DNA from: Isoetes taiwanensis | Lineage: Eukaryota > Streptophyta > Lycopodiopsida > Isoetales > Isoetaceae | Assembly (NCBI GenBank): GCA_021234155.1 | Contig: JAJEKV010000051.1 | Location: 8,574,105 to 8,638,104, forward strand | Direction: 5' to 3' | Length of the DNA stretch: 64,000 nt | Part shown: positions 1 through 20,363 of the stretch, piece after piece | Layout: the number at the start of each line of letters is the position of its first letter | How positions within the stretch are numbered: position 1 is the first letter of the stretch | Notes under the pieces: generated by a model | The model's input: only the letters and a program-made list of their open reading frames with translations | Databases searched by the model: none | What the model was told of the DNA's origin: nothing | Translations under genes and position numbers: made by a program

Positions 1-555
1 ATATGGAGAAGATTTGAAGAAACCGCATACTCAAGTAGAATCAAGGAAGCGCATACCGTGGAGTGCCGCTTTGGCACGATGAAGCTAATAAATGGCGCCT
101 CTCATACCGCATGACAACCGGTTTCAACTAGCCTTCAGAGACGGCAGGTAAGTTTTTTTGTATTCGAATAACCATGCGTAAAACTAACCCCGCTTGTTAC
201 CGCGGCAGATATGGGACCTACAAAACGAAATTTTTACCATGTTCGAAAGCGTGGTGAATTAAAAAGTAAAGGAAAGGTCTCGTAAAAGAAGAAAGGTTCT
301 CGATGTCCCCAAGAAGGAAATAACCATTCCGAGAGAAATGCGTGGCTTTACGCATATGGACATACTAGAAAGGCTATTGCGTAAGGTCGTTGATAAGGAG
401 TTTACGTCAAGAAATGTCCAAGGAACCGCAGACAAGTAAGAACGATGTAACTTTCATTTAAATTTTCCTTCCCAGAGCAAGAAATGTTTTTAAAATACGC
501 TCGGCTCACCGCGTTCGAGATGCCTTTCAAACACACTTTTTGTTTTTCGGGAAGC

Positions 556-786
556 CAAGGTGTATTCGAATACACTTTGGCTTCGTGGGTAATCCAATGT
601 GTATTCCGTATCACATTTTGGTTTATTAAGCCAAAGCAAAAGTGTATTCCGAATACACTTTTGTTTTGAACGCGAAAGCAAAAGTGTATTCCGTAATACA
701 CTTTTTGTTAAAGTTAAAAGTGTATTCCGAATACACTTTTGCTTTTGGCTTGTAAGACAAAAAGTTATTCCTAATATACTTTGGCT
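556..786. repeat. Array of six imperfect palindromes, unit about AAAGTGTATTC..GAATACACTTT
   Basis: Six inverted-repeat units of 25-30 bp sit in about 230 bp, near 558, 595, 634, 677, 716 and 757. Each has arms like AAAGTGTATTC / GAATACACTTT and a variable centre (CG, CCG, CCGT, CCT). Spacers of 10-20 bp contain AAGC or GGCTT. The array lies between two methyltransferase exons. Related arrays are at 47,436-47,652 (its duplicate) and 45,114-45,402. Open frames across it merely translate the repeat. Confidence 0.92.
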
Positions 787-1907
787 TTTTCTTGGTGCTT
801 TCGCCTCCTAGAAAACAATACTCAAATTGTTCAAATGTTCTTGACTTCCAAAATTTTAAAAATGTTATTACGTACAAACATGTTTAATGGAGCAGCTTAA
901 ACGCGGGATACGGGGGATGATGTAAAGAGCTCTATCCCATAGCAACTTCCGACGAGTTTATTATTCAATGCGCCCAAATTTTGAGGGTCGGGTACGCCTT
1001 TTTCCCTGCTTTTAATGTTTTTCTTTTGTGATGCCCGCCTAACATCATTTACTAACAGAGCAAGAAGAAGAACAAGGACCTACCGTAAGGTTTTATGCAC
1101 CGGTAAGGACAAAAAGAGAAGAGAGGACTCTAGCGGATAGGCGATTGTTGATGTTGAGCCGTCCGACTACTTATGGAGAGGTTTTCCATGTTTGATCAAA
1201 AAATAACTTTTATTCTATCGCTCATGGGGACCGCACTAAGTTGGCTGGAAGTATAAAGCCACAAGATTTTACTTTGGTCATAGCAGATTTGCCGTGATGG
1301 GTTTAAGTGAAGGATAGCCGCCACGACGATCAACCATTCAAAAAAACTCAATTTAATGCTTTGCCGATGGAATTAAGCAGTGTTACCACAAAGAAAACAC
1401 CGGCGCCTTGTTGTGTTCCACTCAAAGATGCAATCCGGACTTGTGGAAGCTACTTTCAAGAACCACTTCGGTTCTCCCGTGTGTTTGGTTATAAAAATAT
1501 GGTCCGTGAGTTCTCTTCAAGTTTTGAGTCATTGTTGCGCTTGTAACTCGCCATGTTCTATTCTCGAATACGATTTACTATTCTCGAATACGATCTTGCA
1601 GTGTACAAAACTAATATTAACTACCATGGTGGAGGACCGAGGTCGGCCGAAAGCAAGGTTGAGTATCTCCATGTAGCTTACCGGAGTTTCACCGAAGCGC
1701 ACTCATGGAGCACTTTTAACACGCTGTACCGCCAAAATTTTTCTAACGCCCTAGAGTTCAAAGATTACTACGTAAGCTCCGGGACCCAAGTGCACAAGGC
1801 AAAATTGTGAATCATTACCAGAAGCCACGGAAGTTAATTAACCATATTTCGGATATGTTTTCACGCCCGTGAGATTGGGTCCTAGATGCTTTCTCTGGCT
1901 CTGGTAC

Positions 1908-1946
1908 AACAATAGCATGTACAACAATAGCATGTACAACAATAGT
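1908..1946 (+). repeat. In-frame 15-bp tandem triplication at the methyltransferase AdoMet motif
   Basis: ACAACAATAGCATGT is repeated twice and a third unit starts, directly after the SGSG of motif I. It encodes TTIAC-TTIAC-TTIA. Copy B has the same arrangement at 48,769-48,810, so the expansion predates the duplication. Confidence 0.9.
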
Positions 1947-2222
1947 CGCTGACATTGACAAAGAGGTCAGACTTTATTAAGATGCGATTGTCCGCTTCTA
2001 CCAACTCTACCGATGAAAATCAAGAGTTGGGAGCCAAATCATCATCGATTTTGCCAAGATGACATCTTTCGAGATACAACCTCCTTTCACAAGCTCTCGA
2101 AGATGAAGCTACCTTTGCAGAGCTCAAAGAAGTAGCTCGCTACTATTCCTCAAGAGACCGTTGACACCAACATAGATAAAACAGTGACAAAGGAGCAAAC
2201 TGTAGAGATAGAAAAAGGTTAG

Positions 2223-3931
2223 ACGAGCAAACCACACACTGAAGACTTCGATTTAGACCTCTGAGTTAGTTTTTGCTAAATTATTTACTACTGGCTATAA
2301 AATAATGCCATATTTGATGTACTAAAAGAAATTAATAATTTTTTATTTCTATTTTTTGCGTTTTTTTGACGTCCTCGAATTCATAGTAATATTCCTGGTG
2401 TATTAATGTCTGGAATTTTGCCATTTCCAAGTGCTCTATTCTACAAATGCAAGATCATCACTTCAAAAAGCCCAAAATGCACGATAAAATATTTTGTTTC
2501 ACTTCAAATCCCCAACTTTTTTTGAAAATGATCATTTTTTAAATCCTGGTGTTTTTTTTAAGGGAATCTTTGAAACGGGAGTGATGCAACACTCCCGTTT
2601 AATTTGCAATCGTGTTATCTATGTACACATCTATAGTATCTCTCAAAATCTAGTAAAGAGCAGGATTAATCCCCTCAAGCATCTAATCTACTATGGCTTT
2701 TAAGCAGCACTATTTCTCCTTCAAATCTGGCAAGGGAATAAGCTTGATAAGGAAAAGAGACAGTCGATGCAACTCGTTAGTGATATCTAATATCTGGGAT
2801 GCAAAGAAGAAAACTATCCAAGTTGACACCTTCTTAGATCCAACATTTTTCTTCATCATCGTAGCATGCACGGTTCTGCATAAAACAATCAGTTTTCATA
2901 GATTAATATCTACACCTGGTTGACCTTGCAATGCTGAATTGTCCATCTTAATAAAAGAAGGATAGCTTAAACCATTATTATTATCTTCAAACAAAAGAGT
3001 CAGGGTATTGGAGGGATCTAATGCGGTTTTAGAGCTCTCAAGCTGTGCTTTAGGATTGCTTGATCGGAGGCTCATCAGCTGTGCTCTTTGATTGCTTGAT
3101 GGTAGAACGGTTTTTTTCCGAGTCTGTGTTTTCAGTGCAGGAGACGGTATAGACACATCAATCATTTGTTGCATCAACAAATTTTCTTCGAAAATACATC
3201 GGTTGTGGAGCAATGGTTCCAATTGCTATGCTATGGGTGGAGATATGACTGCTACAGAGGCGAGGTGAAGTGGAGTTATACAATTGGAATCCTTGAAAAC
3301 TGAGCAGGTTTTGTAGTCATGCTGTTTTTTGTGCACATGGCCTGAAGGGCTTTCTTTGGTGAAAGGATTCCGGAGGAAGTTTCTTCCAGTTGTATGTACG
3401 GGTCTTGTCTGCATGGGGCATCTTGAGAGGTTATACTTTTGCACCGTGCAAGTCTGACATGGCTATGGTAGTTCATGTCAATCTGTTTTAGCTCTTCTTT
3501 CTGTTGAGTTTTTGGTTTCTCTATGTACAGAGCTTGTGTAGACACTGGTTGTTTGTGAGGCTTCTTCTTGAGGCTTCTTGGTGAAGCTGCTTACATGTAA
3601 TTTCGAGTTTCTACATGTAATTTCATTTCTGTCTTATAGTTCTGTACATGTACCATTGTCTTGTAAAGAATGTACTTTGGTAGTTGAGTTACGTTTGCAA
3701 TGTCAATGCAATTTCATCCAATCAATCATGTATTTGTGTTTCTCTTCATTGCATATATGTATGCGTATGAATACATGTATATGGAGCACAGACTTCTACA
3801 TGGGTGTGATGTGGAAATTCCTCAATCCTTCATTTGTCAAATTCATGGAATTATGTGAGGATCCAATGATCCAAAGTGTGCAATACGGAGTGCATAGATC
3901 CAAAAACTATATTATCTTGACAAGAAATTTA
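2223..3931. other. Non-coding stretch downstream of methyltransferase copy A
   Basis: Apart from the hairpin at 2,573-2,600, no gene is recognisable. Short open frames at 2,494-2,703 and 2,693-2,923 are conserved in copy B only because the copies are near-identical. Frames on opposite strands around 2,896-3,222 (-) and the partner 49,882-50,172 (+) cannot both be real. The plus-strand frame in copy B (96 residues, hydrophobic middle, ending GILEN) looks more protein-like but matches no family I know. It could be an old coding exon. Confidence 0.5.
2573..2600. repeat. Perfect 11-bp stem hairpin (AAACGGGAGTG / CACTCCCGTTT)
   Basis: AAACGGGAGTG, a 6-base loop ATGCAA, then the exact reverse complement CACTCCCGTTT. 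The same hairpin is unchanged at 49,448-49,475. It sits about 350 bp after the methyltransferase stop. It could form an RNA hairpin in a long 3' transcript or be a relic of a small inverted-repeat element. Function unknown. Confidence 0.8.
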
Positions 3932-3955
3932 TCACGGCGGCCAAGGCCGCCGTGA
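3932..3955. repeat. GC-rich 10-bp stem hairpin in an otherwise AT-rich context
   Basis: TCACGGCGGC, loop CAAG, GCCGCCGTGA: a perfect 10-bp stem. It is preceded by AAGAAATTTA and followed by AACATTGCTCTTC. Related copies with the same flanks occur at 50,802-50,825 and 30,408-30,430, the latter in a different context about 210 bp after the oxidoreductase gene. A shared module of about 45 bp is therefore dispersed. Confidence 0.8.
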
Positions 3956-4044
3956 ACATTGCTCTTCATTCGTCTCATATACGTGTTTCAAAAAATACAG
4001 GATTTGAACCTGCAATTTCTCACCTTATGTCTAGAGAAAAAAAA

Positions 4045-5301
4045 GGGGAAAACTACAAAATACCCCTAACTTTTTGCAAAATTCATAGTATACCCCTAAC
4101 TTTTTAAAAAACATGCCCCTAAAAAACCTATACATGTATTTGTATTTCTTATGTTTTTATAAAACGCCCTTAACTTTTGTTTTATTTTATAAAATACCCC
4201 TAACTTTTAATGAAATTCAAGAAATGCCCCTAACTTTTGTAATATTTGACCAAAAGCCCTTGCTCAACGTATGACAATTTAAAACATTAGAAGATATTGA
4301 TGGAATACCCCTAACTTTTCATAAAATTCACAAAATGCCCTCAAGTTTGGATAAATTATTAAATGCCCTTGTATACCAAGAAGCCCTGCATAAGGTAAGT
4401 CAAATTGGAGAAGGAAGATAACAAACTGACATTATATGTTTGAAAGGCATACCTTTTCCGATCGCTCTTAAGAATCTTCAATTCAACACTATGAGCGATT
4501 GCATGATCCTTCACAGCCAATTTCACTCATCCAAAGATGCCCAGGTTGATCCAGTTTGCAATGCCATGTTAATGTAGGATCTATTTATCAACTACAATGA
4601 AGCAAAGGCAAACATTTTTTGAAAAGAGAACATGATTGGCATGCTTTTCTGATACAAATGAACAAATGAGAGTTCACTCCAAATAATGCTTAAAGAGAGT
4701 TCCCAAGAACTTTTCCATCTATACCGCTAAAGAAGTTCATTGAAGCATACGGTCCTTCCAATAAAGTAGCTGATGCAAATCTTGCAAAGAAAAGAAAGCT
4801 TTGGAGTGTTCGATGAAGGAGCTAAAAGAATCGATCTTCTTACAAAAGAGGGAAATTTCTCGCTTATTCTTGGTCAAAATTTCTGCCTATTCCAGATACG
4901 AAATTGAGGTTTTTCAAGATCACAGCCTTTTCCTATCGCTATCCCAACCGGAGTTGCATGTTTATAATGCTAATTCTGAGCAAAATCATCTAAACGAAAT
5001 TCAAAGATTCAAGCAAGAACATACCGAATTCAGTTGAGAAGACCGCCCATCTTGCAAAAGAAAATCCTTCATCCCGCCTCTACTCCAAATGAACTCCACC
5101 GCATGCTTAATCGGTTCTCGCCAACGGGAAGTTTTTGCAAGTTTTTTGGTTGTGTTACGCTTTGACAAATACGAGGAGGGGTATACGCTTTTTGACAAAT
5201 ACGGTGCACAAGTCTATATAGGGGCATTTCATGAATTTTCTAAAAGTTAGGGGTATGTTGTGAATTTTGCAAAAAGTTAGGGGTATATTGTAGTTTTTCC
5301 C
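4045..5301. mobile_element. Non-autonomous inverted-repeat element with TAACTTTT subrepeats, copy A
   Basis: The left end reads GGGGAAAACTACAAAATACC and the right end, reverse-complemented, GGGAAAAACTACAATATACC; similarity continues for roughly 60-80 bp. Inside the left arm, CCCCTAACTTTT motifs recur at irregular 25-45 bp spacing up to about 4,320. The right arm has the inverse (AAAAGTTAGGGG) near 5,251 and 5,273. No transposase is encoded; a 78-residue frame (4,801-5,037) is unrecognised. No target-site duplication is clear. The whole element recurs in copy B. Confidence 0.75.
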
Positions 5302-14751
<9,450 letters not shown>

Positions 14752-14895
14752 CCCCTTATTCCTTAATCTACACCGTACGTAAAGTTCCTCGTTTGTGGGG
14801 TATGCAAGTACACAAATTGGTATACCGTATAACAACATATGCAAAATACTATAAGATTTTAAGCAAAATACTATATGGTGTTGGTTTTATACGCG

Positions 14896-14947
14896 GGAAA
14901 ATATAATCACAAGGGCTCTCGGGAAAATATAATCACAAGGGCTCTCA
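14896..14947 (+). repeat. 26-bp tandem duplication
   Basis: GGGAAAATATAATCACAAGG followed by GCTCTC occurs twice head to tail inside the copy-A-only segment. Confidence 0.9.
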
Positions 14948-15289
14948 CGCCTCTACGCCACCCCCTGTGAATAAGCACCCAAACCAAAGGGGGTTTAAGG
15001 GGATTTTAATTTAAATATATTAAACCCAATGGTTGTGTTCATTAATGTTAATGGTAGTTATGTATTGGTTGTTATACCAAAAAAATTTTTTTTCTTCGGG
15101 CCCTAAAAAAACATACGAAAAAACATGTAAAACATGCAAAACATGTAGCGAGATATGTGAAATCTAATATTTAACACTATAACAAAAATAAAGGAAATGT
15201 CAAAGAAGCCCGAATAAGTATAATATTATAGGATAATGTAATTTAATTCGCCTCTTCAAACCGGATGTTACCACACACCTTATCTTAGG

Positions 15290-15376
15290 GGATTTAAACC
15301 CATCATATCCTAGTAGTTTCAAGATGCTAGATAAGCGCAATTGCTCTTCCACTATGCTACGTTGAAGCCACCCTTG
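15290..15376 (-). repeat. tRNA-like (SINE-type) polymerase III box A/B module
   Basis: On the minus strand GTAGCATAGTGGAAGAGCA resembles a tRNA D-arm/A box (TRGYNNARNGG). About 50 bases on, GGGTTTAAATCCCC resembles a T-arm/B box. The rest does not fold as a good tRNA, so a tRNA-derived SINE head or decayed tRNA is more likely. A lone B-box-like GGTTCAAATCC lies on the same strand near 15,775-15,790. Confidence 0.45.
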
Positions 15377-15434
15377 TTGGAAAACTAACCAAAGTAAGAA
15401 TGAACTAACTAATCATTTATAATTTACTATGGCA

Positions 15435-15556
15435 ATCATATATATACCAAATGTAGAAGCCATAATAGCCAAGTAGAGTTGTATTTCACATAATGCATTA
15501 ATCATATATACACCAAATGTAGAAGCCATAATAGCCAAGTAGAGTTGTATTTCACA
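15435..15556 (+). repeat. 66-bp tandem duplication
   Basis: ATCATATATATACCAAATGT and the following 46 bases are repeated at 15,501 with one or two changes. Copy-A-only segment. Confidence 0.92.
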
Positions 15557-17273
15557 CACGCATTGCCTTAGATTCCTATCTATTCGCTTGTTTTCCCTTA
15601 TTGCTTGTTTTCATCCATTGATTTCCTGATATTCTTCTTACATATTCCCTACGGGGCATTCCAAGCCGTCCACTAAATCAGCGATGGGGTCAAACCTACA
15701 TTTCCATCTCAAAGATAAGATTTTTGAGCCATAGGAAGAAGTCAATATATAGGTCAACGAGATGGAAATAAGGGGATTTGAACCCCCGCCAAAGATAGGC
15801 AACACCATAACTTTTGAGATCAAACCTTGAAGAGAAGCCCTCCTTTCTATTAAGAAACCAAATTTGTGCATGCCATCCTCCCCTCAACTTGATGTCAAGA
15901 AGACATTCGCCCATCCAATTGCATCCGCTTGGTCCTCGCAAATCGATTAACATGAACAACCATGCAACAAGGAAAACAGATACAATAACATAAAGCAATG
16001 CCAAGTGCATGTATGAGGCCCCCAAATGCCACTGCCAAATTTCTGGCTCATGAAAACCTTGTGCATTAGTAAGAGTCTGACCTTGTGCTCTGATGGAACC
16101 TACTGGCGAGAAGCTTATTCCTGGGAGGCCCACTAGGTTTGCCTGTTGCTATTGTCACTGATATGGTTTAAAATATCCAAACCTGTGCTATAAAAGCACT
16201 GTGTCACTGTTATCTGCAAATAGAAATCGAACCTGTCTTCCAAATAATTAAAATATGTTGTCCATAATTATTGCCCAAACAAAACTGAGAATTGATATAA
16301 ATTGAACCTGCCCTTTGTTAGAAACCCCAATAAACATTTCAACCACCATAGTCATGCCAGACCCGATTATGATACAGTGCAATGCAAGCATGACGATAAC
16401 ACCTCATCGCACAGTTCTTGAAGGCTGCAGTTTCTACAAATAGCTCGCAGTTACATACTTCACAAAGCATAATTTTGGAAATGGCAGCATGCGCCAACAT
16501 CATGCTGTAAATAACAAAATTGCTATGAAAATAGGAATGTAGCAAAGACAAGCAGATGGAATTGAGAAAACACAACCGCCAAATCCTATCCTCTTCTTCC
16601 TCAAATCCGGCGAGCTCTCTGCTCCACCGTATTCACTAAATCAGGTTAAAAAACGTTGATTTCCATTTGAAATTCCTGCATATTCTGAGAAAAAAAGCTC
16701 AAGAAATAATCGAAAAGAGAAATCGAAGCTCAGGCATTGATTACCTTTTCTTGTTGGGACTCCAGCGGCTCTATTCTGAACCCTTTCAAATCCCAGTAGC
16801 AACATCCGGCAAGTTTAGTTTTGTGTAGGATTTGATGACGGCTGAATAAGCATAAAACCTGTGATCCCCGCACACAAGGATCGTCGCTGCTTTAGAAAGT
16901 CGGCTGCCTCAAGAGAACTCGGTCCACCAACAGAAGGATAGAACAAACGGAAAACCAAGATCTGGAATTCAGAGAAAAAAAATGGACTGTAGAACCCTAA
17001 AGCATGCCCTCTTTTCCACAAACCCTAAAATAAGAGAGCTCGATGCTTGCATGTGTTTTCTGGGGACTAAAAAATAATTGGTTTTTTCATGGAGAAATAT
17101 TCAAAGCTAAACCATTGCAAAATCATAGATAATATGGCATTCGAATATGAGAATACAGTGTGCGCTCTAGATATACTAATTAGTATGCCTCGCACAATAC
17201 GCCCATCAAATCATATGAAAACCATAGCAAAAACTGTACAAAAATACAAAAAAGACCCCCTGTTATAATGCTA

Positions 17274-17802
17274 CATATTCATAATATCTTGGAGTCCAAC
17301 CTCTGGTGAAGTGTGCTTTCACAGGTAAAGTTACAAGAATTGTGCAAACTGGGTATTTTGTTTTGAAGCTTCTTAGATTATTTGGTGTAGGCGAAGTGGG
17401 GGTTGCAAGATTCCTTGAGTCAGTTTTAAGGCAAGACCTATTGGTGAAGGCCTAGTTCTGGGTGAAGTTATCAATGCTTTCCCCTTCCTCCTCAGTTGTG
17501 TGAATTAACCTCCACAATTTATAAAATAAATAAAAGAACTTTTGGGTGAAGAAAACGAATTCCTGCGTTTATACATTAATAAGGCTCGACATTAAACAAA
17601 GAAAATTCAACATGAAACGACCAAACAATAAACATAAAAAACACACTCTCGGGCCACTAGAGGGCAACCCTCCGTGCGCAGCACCTTGTTTTGTATGTGC
17701 AGAAACTTCATTAGTTGATTGTTCTGGTCTGCTCCATAAACCATTACGAAGGGACCAAGAAAGCGAAAAACAACTTGCCTTCTTGGTCCTAACTTGCTAG
17801 AC
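17274..17802. other. Upstream region of hAT gene copy A
   Basis: Shared almost unchanged with 61,437-61,964. It may hold promoter and 5' untranslated sequence of the hAT gene. Open frames (65 residues on -, 84 on +) overlap each other and are not convincing. Confidence 0.4.
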
Positions 17803-19987
17803 ATGTTCGAAAAAGCAAGAATGGCTAAATTCGTAAATCAGATGTTGAACCTAATGAGGAGTCAAGTGAGAGTGAAAATGATATAAATGATAAACCAATA
17901 TTTCAGTATAAGTGGTCACAAACATGGCTATGGATGCACTATGAAATAAAGATGCCGTCTTCTGCAAAATTTGTCAAGCTTTTGTTGTTGCAAGTAATTT
18001 TGTATTTCTTGTATAGTTATTGAATTCACGTTTTTGTATTAATATTTTGCATATACAGGAAATAGTCCATTTGCAAATCGTGGAAGTTATAATTTTAGGA
18101 CTTCTAGCTTCTATGAACATACAGCCTCGAAGACCCATATGGCAGTGGATGAAAAAAGCACTAACGCCGCAAAAAAGCAAAGAAAGCTATTGTTGTGGCG
18201 TCTAAAAAATGCGATCTTCTCGTCCATGGGGCTATAGAAAATTTATTTAGGGCTGCTTACACCGTGGCAAAATGAGAATCATTCAATGACTTTGAACATG
18301 TTATTGACCGATTGATTTAGTGGGTTGTCTAGCAATAACCAAACAATTGTATCGAATGACCATCTTCGCCATGATTTTGTTGTTTGTATTGGTGAGAGTT
18401 TGCATTCTACTTTGATAGAAAAGATGAAAAGTCCATTCTTTTGAATTCAAGTTGATGAGTCAACAGATATTGCTACCCAACAACATCTTGTTCTTTTGTG
18501 TTAGTTATTTGGAATATGGTAGCTAAGCAAAGCATAGTTTTTTTGACCATTTTAAGGGTTCCTAAGGCTGATGCAACCACCTTATTTGATGCTTTGGTGG
18601 AGCACCTTAAACAGGCTGGCCTTGACATGAACAAGTTGATTGGATTTGGATCCGATGGAGCATCCACAATGATAGAATATAGAACCTGGTGTTGCAACTA
18701 GATTGAAGAGTTTTCATCCCTACATGACCCAGAGATTCATTGCATTGCTCATCGTACTAATTTGGCTCTCTAGGATGCAAAAGCCAAGGAGTCTACTATG
18801 TCATGGATAGAAGAGATTGAAATGCTTGTCAATGCAATTGCAGCCCACTTTTTACAAGCAGCAAAGAAACGATTAGAGAAGTTGCAAGAGTTGCTTCAAG
18901 AATATGCATGTGCGATTTTACGATTATAAGGGATTTAAAGCAGACGATGGTTGAGCAGGCATAATGCAATTGATAAATTGTGTAAGGACTTTTCCGCAGT
19001 TTTAGAGTATTCAAAGGTAGAATCATTAGCCATCTTTTTCAAAGTTAGTCGATTTCAAAATGATTTACCGGCCGCGACTTTCTAGCTGATATCCTTGAGG
19101 GTTAACGATTTTGAGTAAGGTGTTTCACCCGATATATTGACATAACCAAAGCATAAGTGACCATGTGAAAACCTGTAATTTTAGCAATTCAGACATACCA
19201 TATTGATGTACCTGAAACAGATCTGAACGCATATCATCTTGATTCAAAGGGTTATCCTATAATCCCAGATCACGGGCCTCCTGCTGGCTGGTTGGAAGCT
19301 TTAAGGTCTTCAATTCATGGAAATGAATTTAAAAGCTTTAAAATATCCGGGGAGATAGATGGGACAGATTTGCAAAATGTCAGAGCTCAAAGAAAAGGCA
19401 TACGCGAAGGCCCATAATTTAGAAGTTAGATCCGAAGATACATCAATCATAAAACATTTTAGTGTTCTCTCCCATTGAATATACCTAAATTAACTATCGA
19501 TCCGAGAGAAAGTTTGGGGAGGAGAGCTTAGAGGAGTTGATTAAGTTTTTATGGCATGCCAAGAAGGTGAAAGGACCCGCGTAAATGACGCACACCTTTA
19601 ATCAATGGCGATGATTTGAGACGCGGAGTATTCGATTACAAACTTCATGCTTCACTAATTGGTGACATAAGAATTTGGAGGAAGTGTGCTCAATAATTGC
19701 TTCAAGTCTAGCAAATGAAATGCGTTACAGAAATACCTTGACCTTACTTCAGATTGGTTCAGTTCAATGTGCAAATAATGCACTTTGCATAGAACTAGTA
19801 TAAAAAGTAGATGGCTAACCATTACTAGGTGATTTCAGTTTAAGTGCATCTCTCTCTATTGTTATAAATGGGCCTCCTTGTACAAGAGACTTTGACTTCA
19901 CACAAAGCATAGAAGTGTGGAAAAATAAGGCTGAGAATCGTGGTCGTATTATCTACTCTGGACAACCAAGTCGCTATTTAGCTTAGT
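17803..19987 (+). pseudogene. hAT-family transposase-like gene (ZNF862/DUF4371 type), copy A
   Basis: Begins MFEKARMAKF. A first exon encodes a TTF/BED-type zinc-finger segment (QYKW, WMHYEIK, then AVFCKICQAFVVA after a 1-base slip). An intron of about 65 bp follows (GTAATT..ACAG, ending near 18,057), then YNFRTSSFYEHTASKTHMAV. The RNase H-like core has a 1-base slip before DESTDIAT and keeps GFGSDGASTMI (about 18,645-18,675); the CIAH motif follows. The C-terminal part is damaged, but this copy shows the tail absent from copy B: INGPPCTRDFDFTQSIEVW, stopping near 19,985. Most breaks sit at former CTG/CAG triplets. DDE-type chemistry and DNA binding are known for the family. Activity of this copy cannot be judged. 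Confidence 0.85.
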
Positions 19988-20157
19988 GGACTTTTTGAAG
20001 GGAAATTTTTGTGGAATGTAGTATCTTTGCGATGCCATTTTATAATACATATATTTATCATAAAAAACTTGGCTTTTTGTCACTTTGTTTGTATTGTTGT
20101 CTAATTTTTTGGTTTAAGGCATTTTTTCGATAGATTTAATTAGTTACAGGATTTGCA

Positions 20158-20363
20158 GATTGAAAAAATTATAATCCAATACCCTTAAATATTATTAGGC
20201 ATTTTCACTAGTGGAGGGAGTTTCTAATTTCGAACTTTGGGCCTTGACATAATCGTACCGATTGAAAAAATTATAATCTAATACCCTTAAATATTAGTAG
20301 GCATTTTCGCTAGTGGAGGGAGTTTCTAATTTGGAACCTTGGGCCTTGGCATAATCGTACCGA
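20158..20363 (+). repeat. 102-bp tandem duplication
   Basis: GATTGAAAAAATTATAATCC begins both units (20,158 and 20,260), and each ends near AATCGTACC. Units differ at a handful of bases. It lies just downstream of the hAT gene. Confidence 0.95.

Larger units (their letters stand above)
1..2222 (+). pseudogene. DNA amino-methyltransferase (N4/N6, beta class), copy A, 5' cut by window start
   Basis: Partner of the gene at 45,649-49,093, entered here part-way through. The catalytic block around 1,225-1,305 reads SIKPQDFTLVIADLP and then breaks at the Y of the DLPY motif (motif IV) through an extra base. A middle segment (about 1,390-1,480) reads RRLVVFHSKMQSGLVEATF. The AdoMet-binding block (motif I, DAFSGSGTT) lies near 1,887-1,913, followed by a triplicated ACAACAATAGCATGT-type unit. 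The frame breaks many times, mostly where copy B has CTG or CAG, so base-calling error may explain much of the damage. The stop at 2,220-2,222 matches copy B. Taken alone this copy is unreadable; with copy B the family assignment is secure. Confidence 0.8.
14752..17273. other. 2.5-kb segment present only in copy A
   Basis: Copy B passes directly from the sequence at about 61,390-61,436 to the shared TAATATCTTGGAGTCC, whereas copy A has about 2.5 kb in between. CATATTCA occurs at both edges (14,744-14,751 and 17,274-17,281), which could be an 8-bp target-site duplication. Copy B is not an exact empty site, and no terminal repeats or transposase were found. The segment contains two tandem repeats and tRNA-like promoter boxes, listed separately. 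A 145-residue minus-strand frame (15,696-16,133) is unrecognised. Confidence 0.65.

Noticed and set aside
556-786. Regularly spaced palindromes considered as a CRISPR array
   Set aside because: Eukaryotic context, palindromic units, short and similar spacers, no cas genes.
2494-2703. 69-residue frame identical in both copies
   Set aside because: Identity reflects the recent duplication; it spans the hairpin and has no coding features.
15696-16133. 145-residue minus-strand frame with hydrophobic stretch, considered as an organelle-derived gene
   Set aside because: No conserved organellar motif recognised, and its frame runs across the tRNA-like B box near 15,785.
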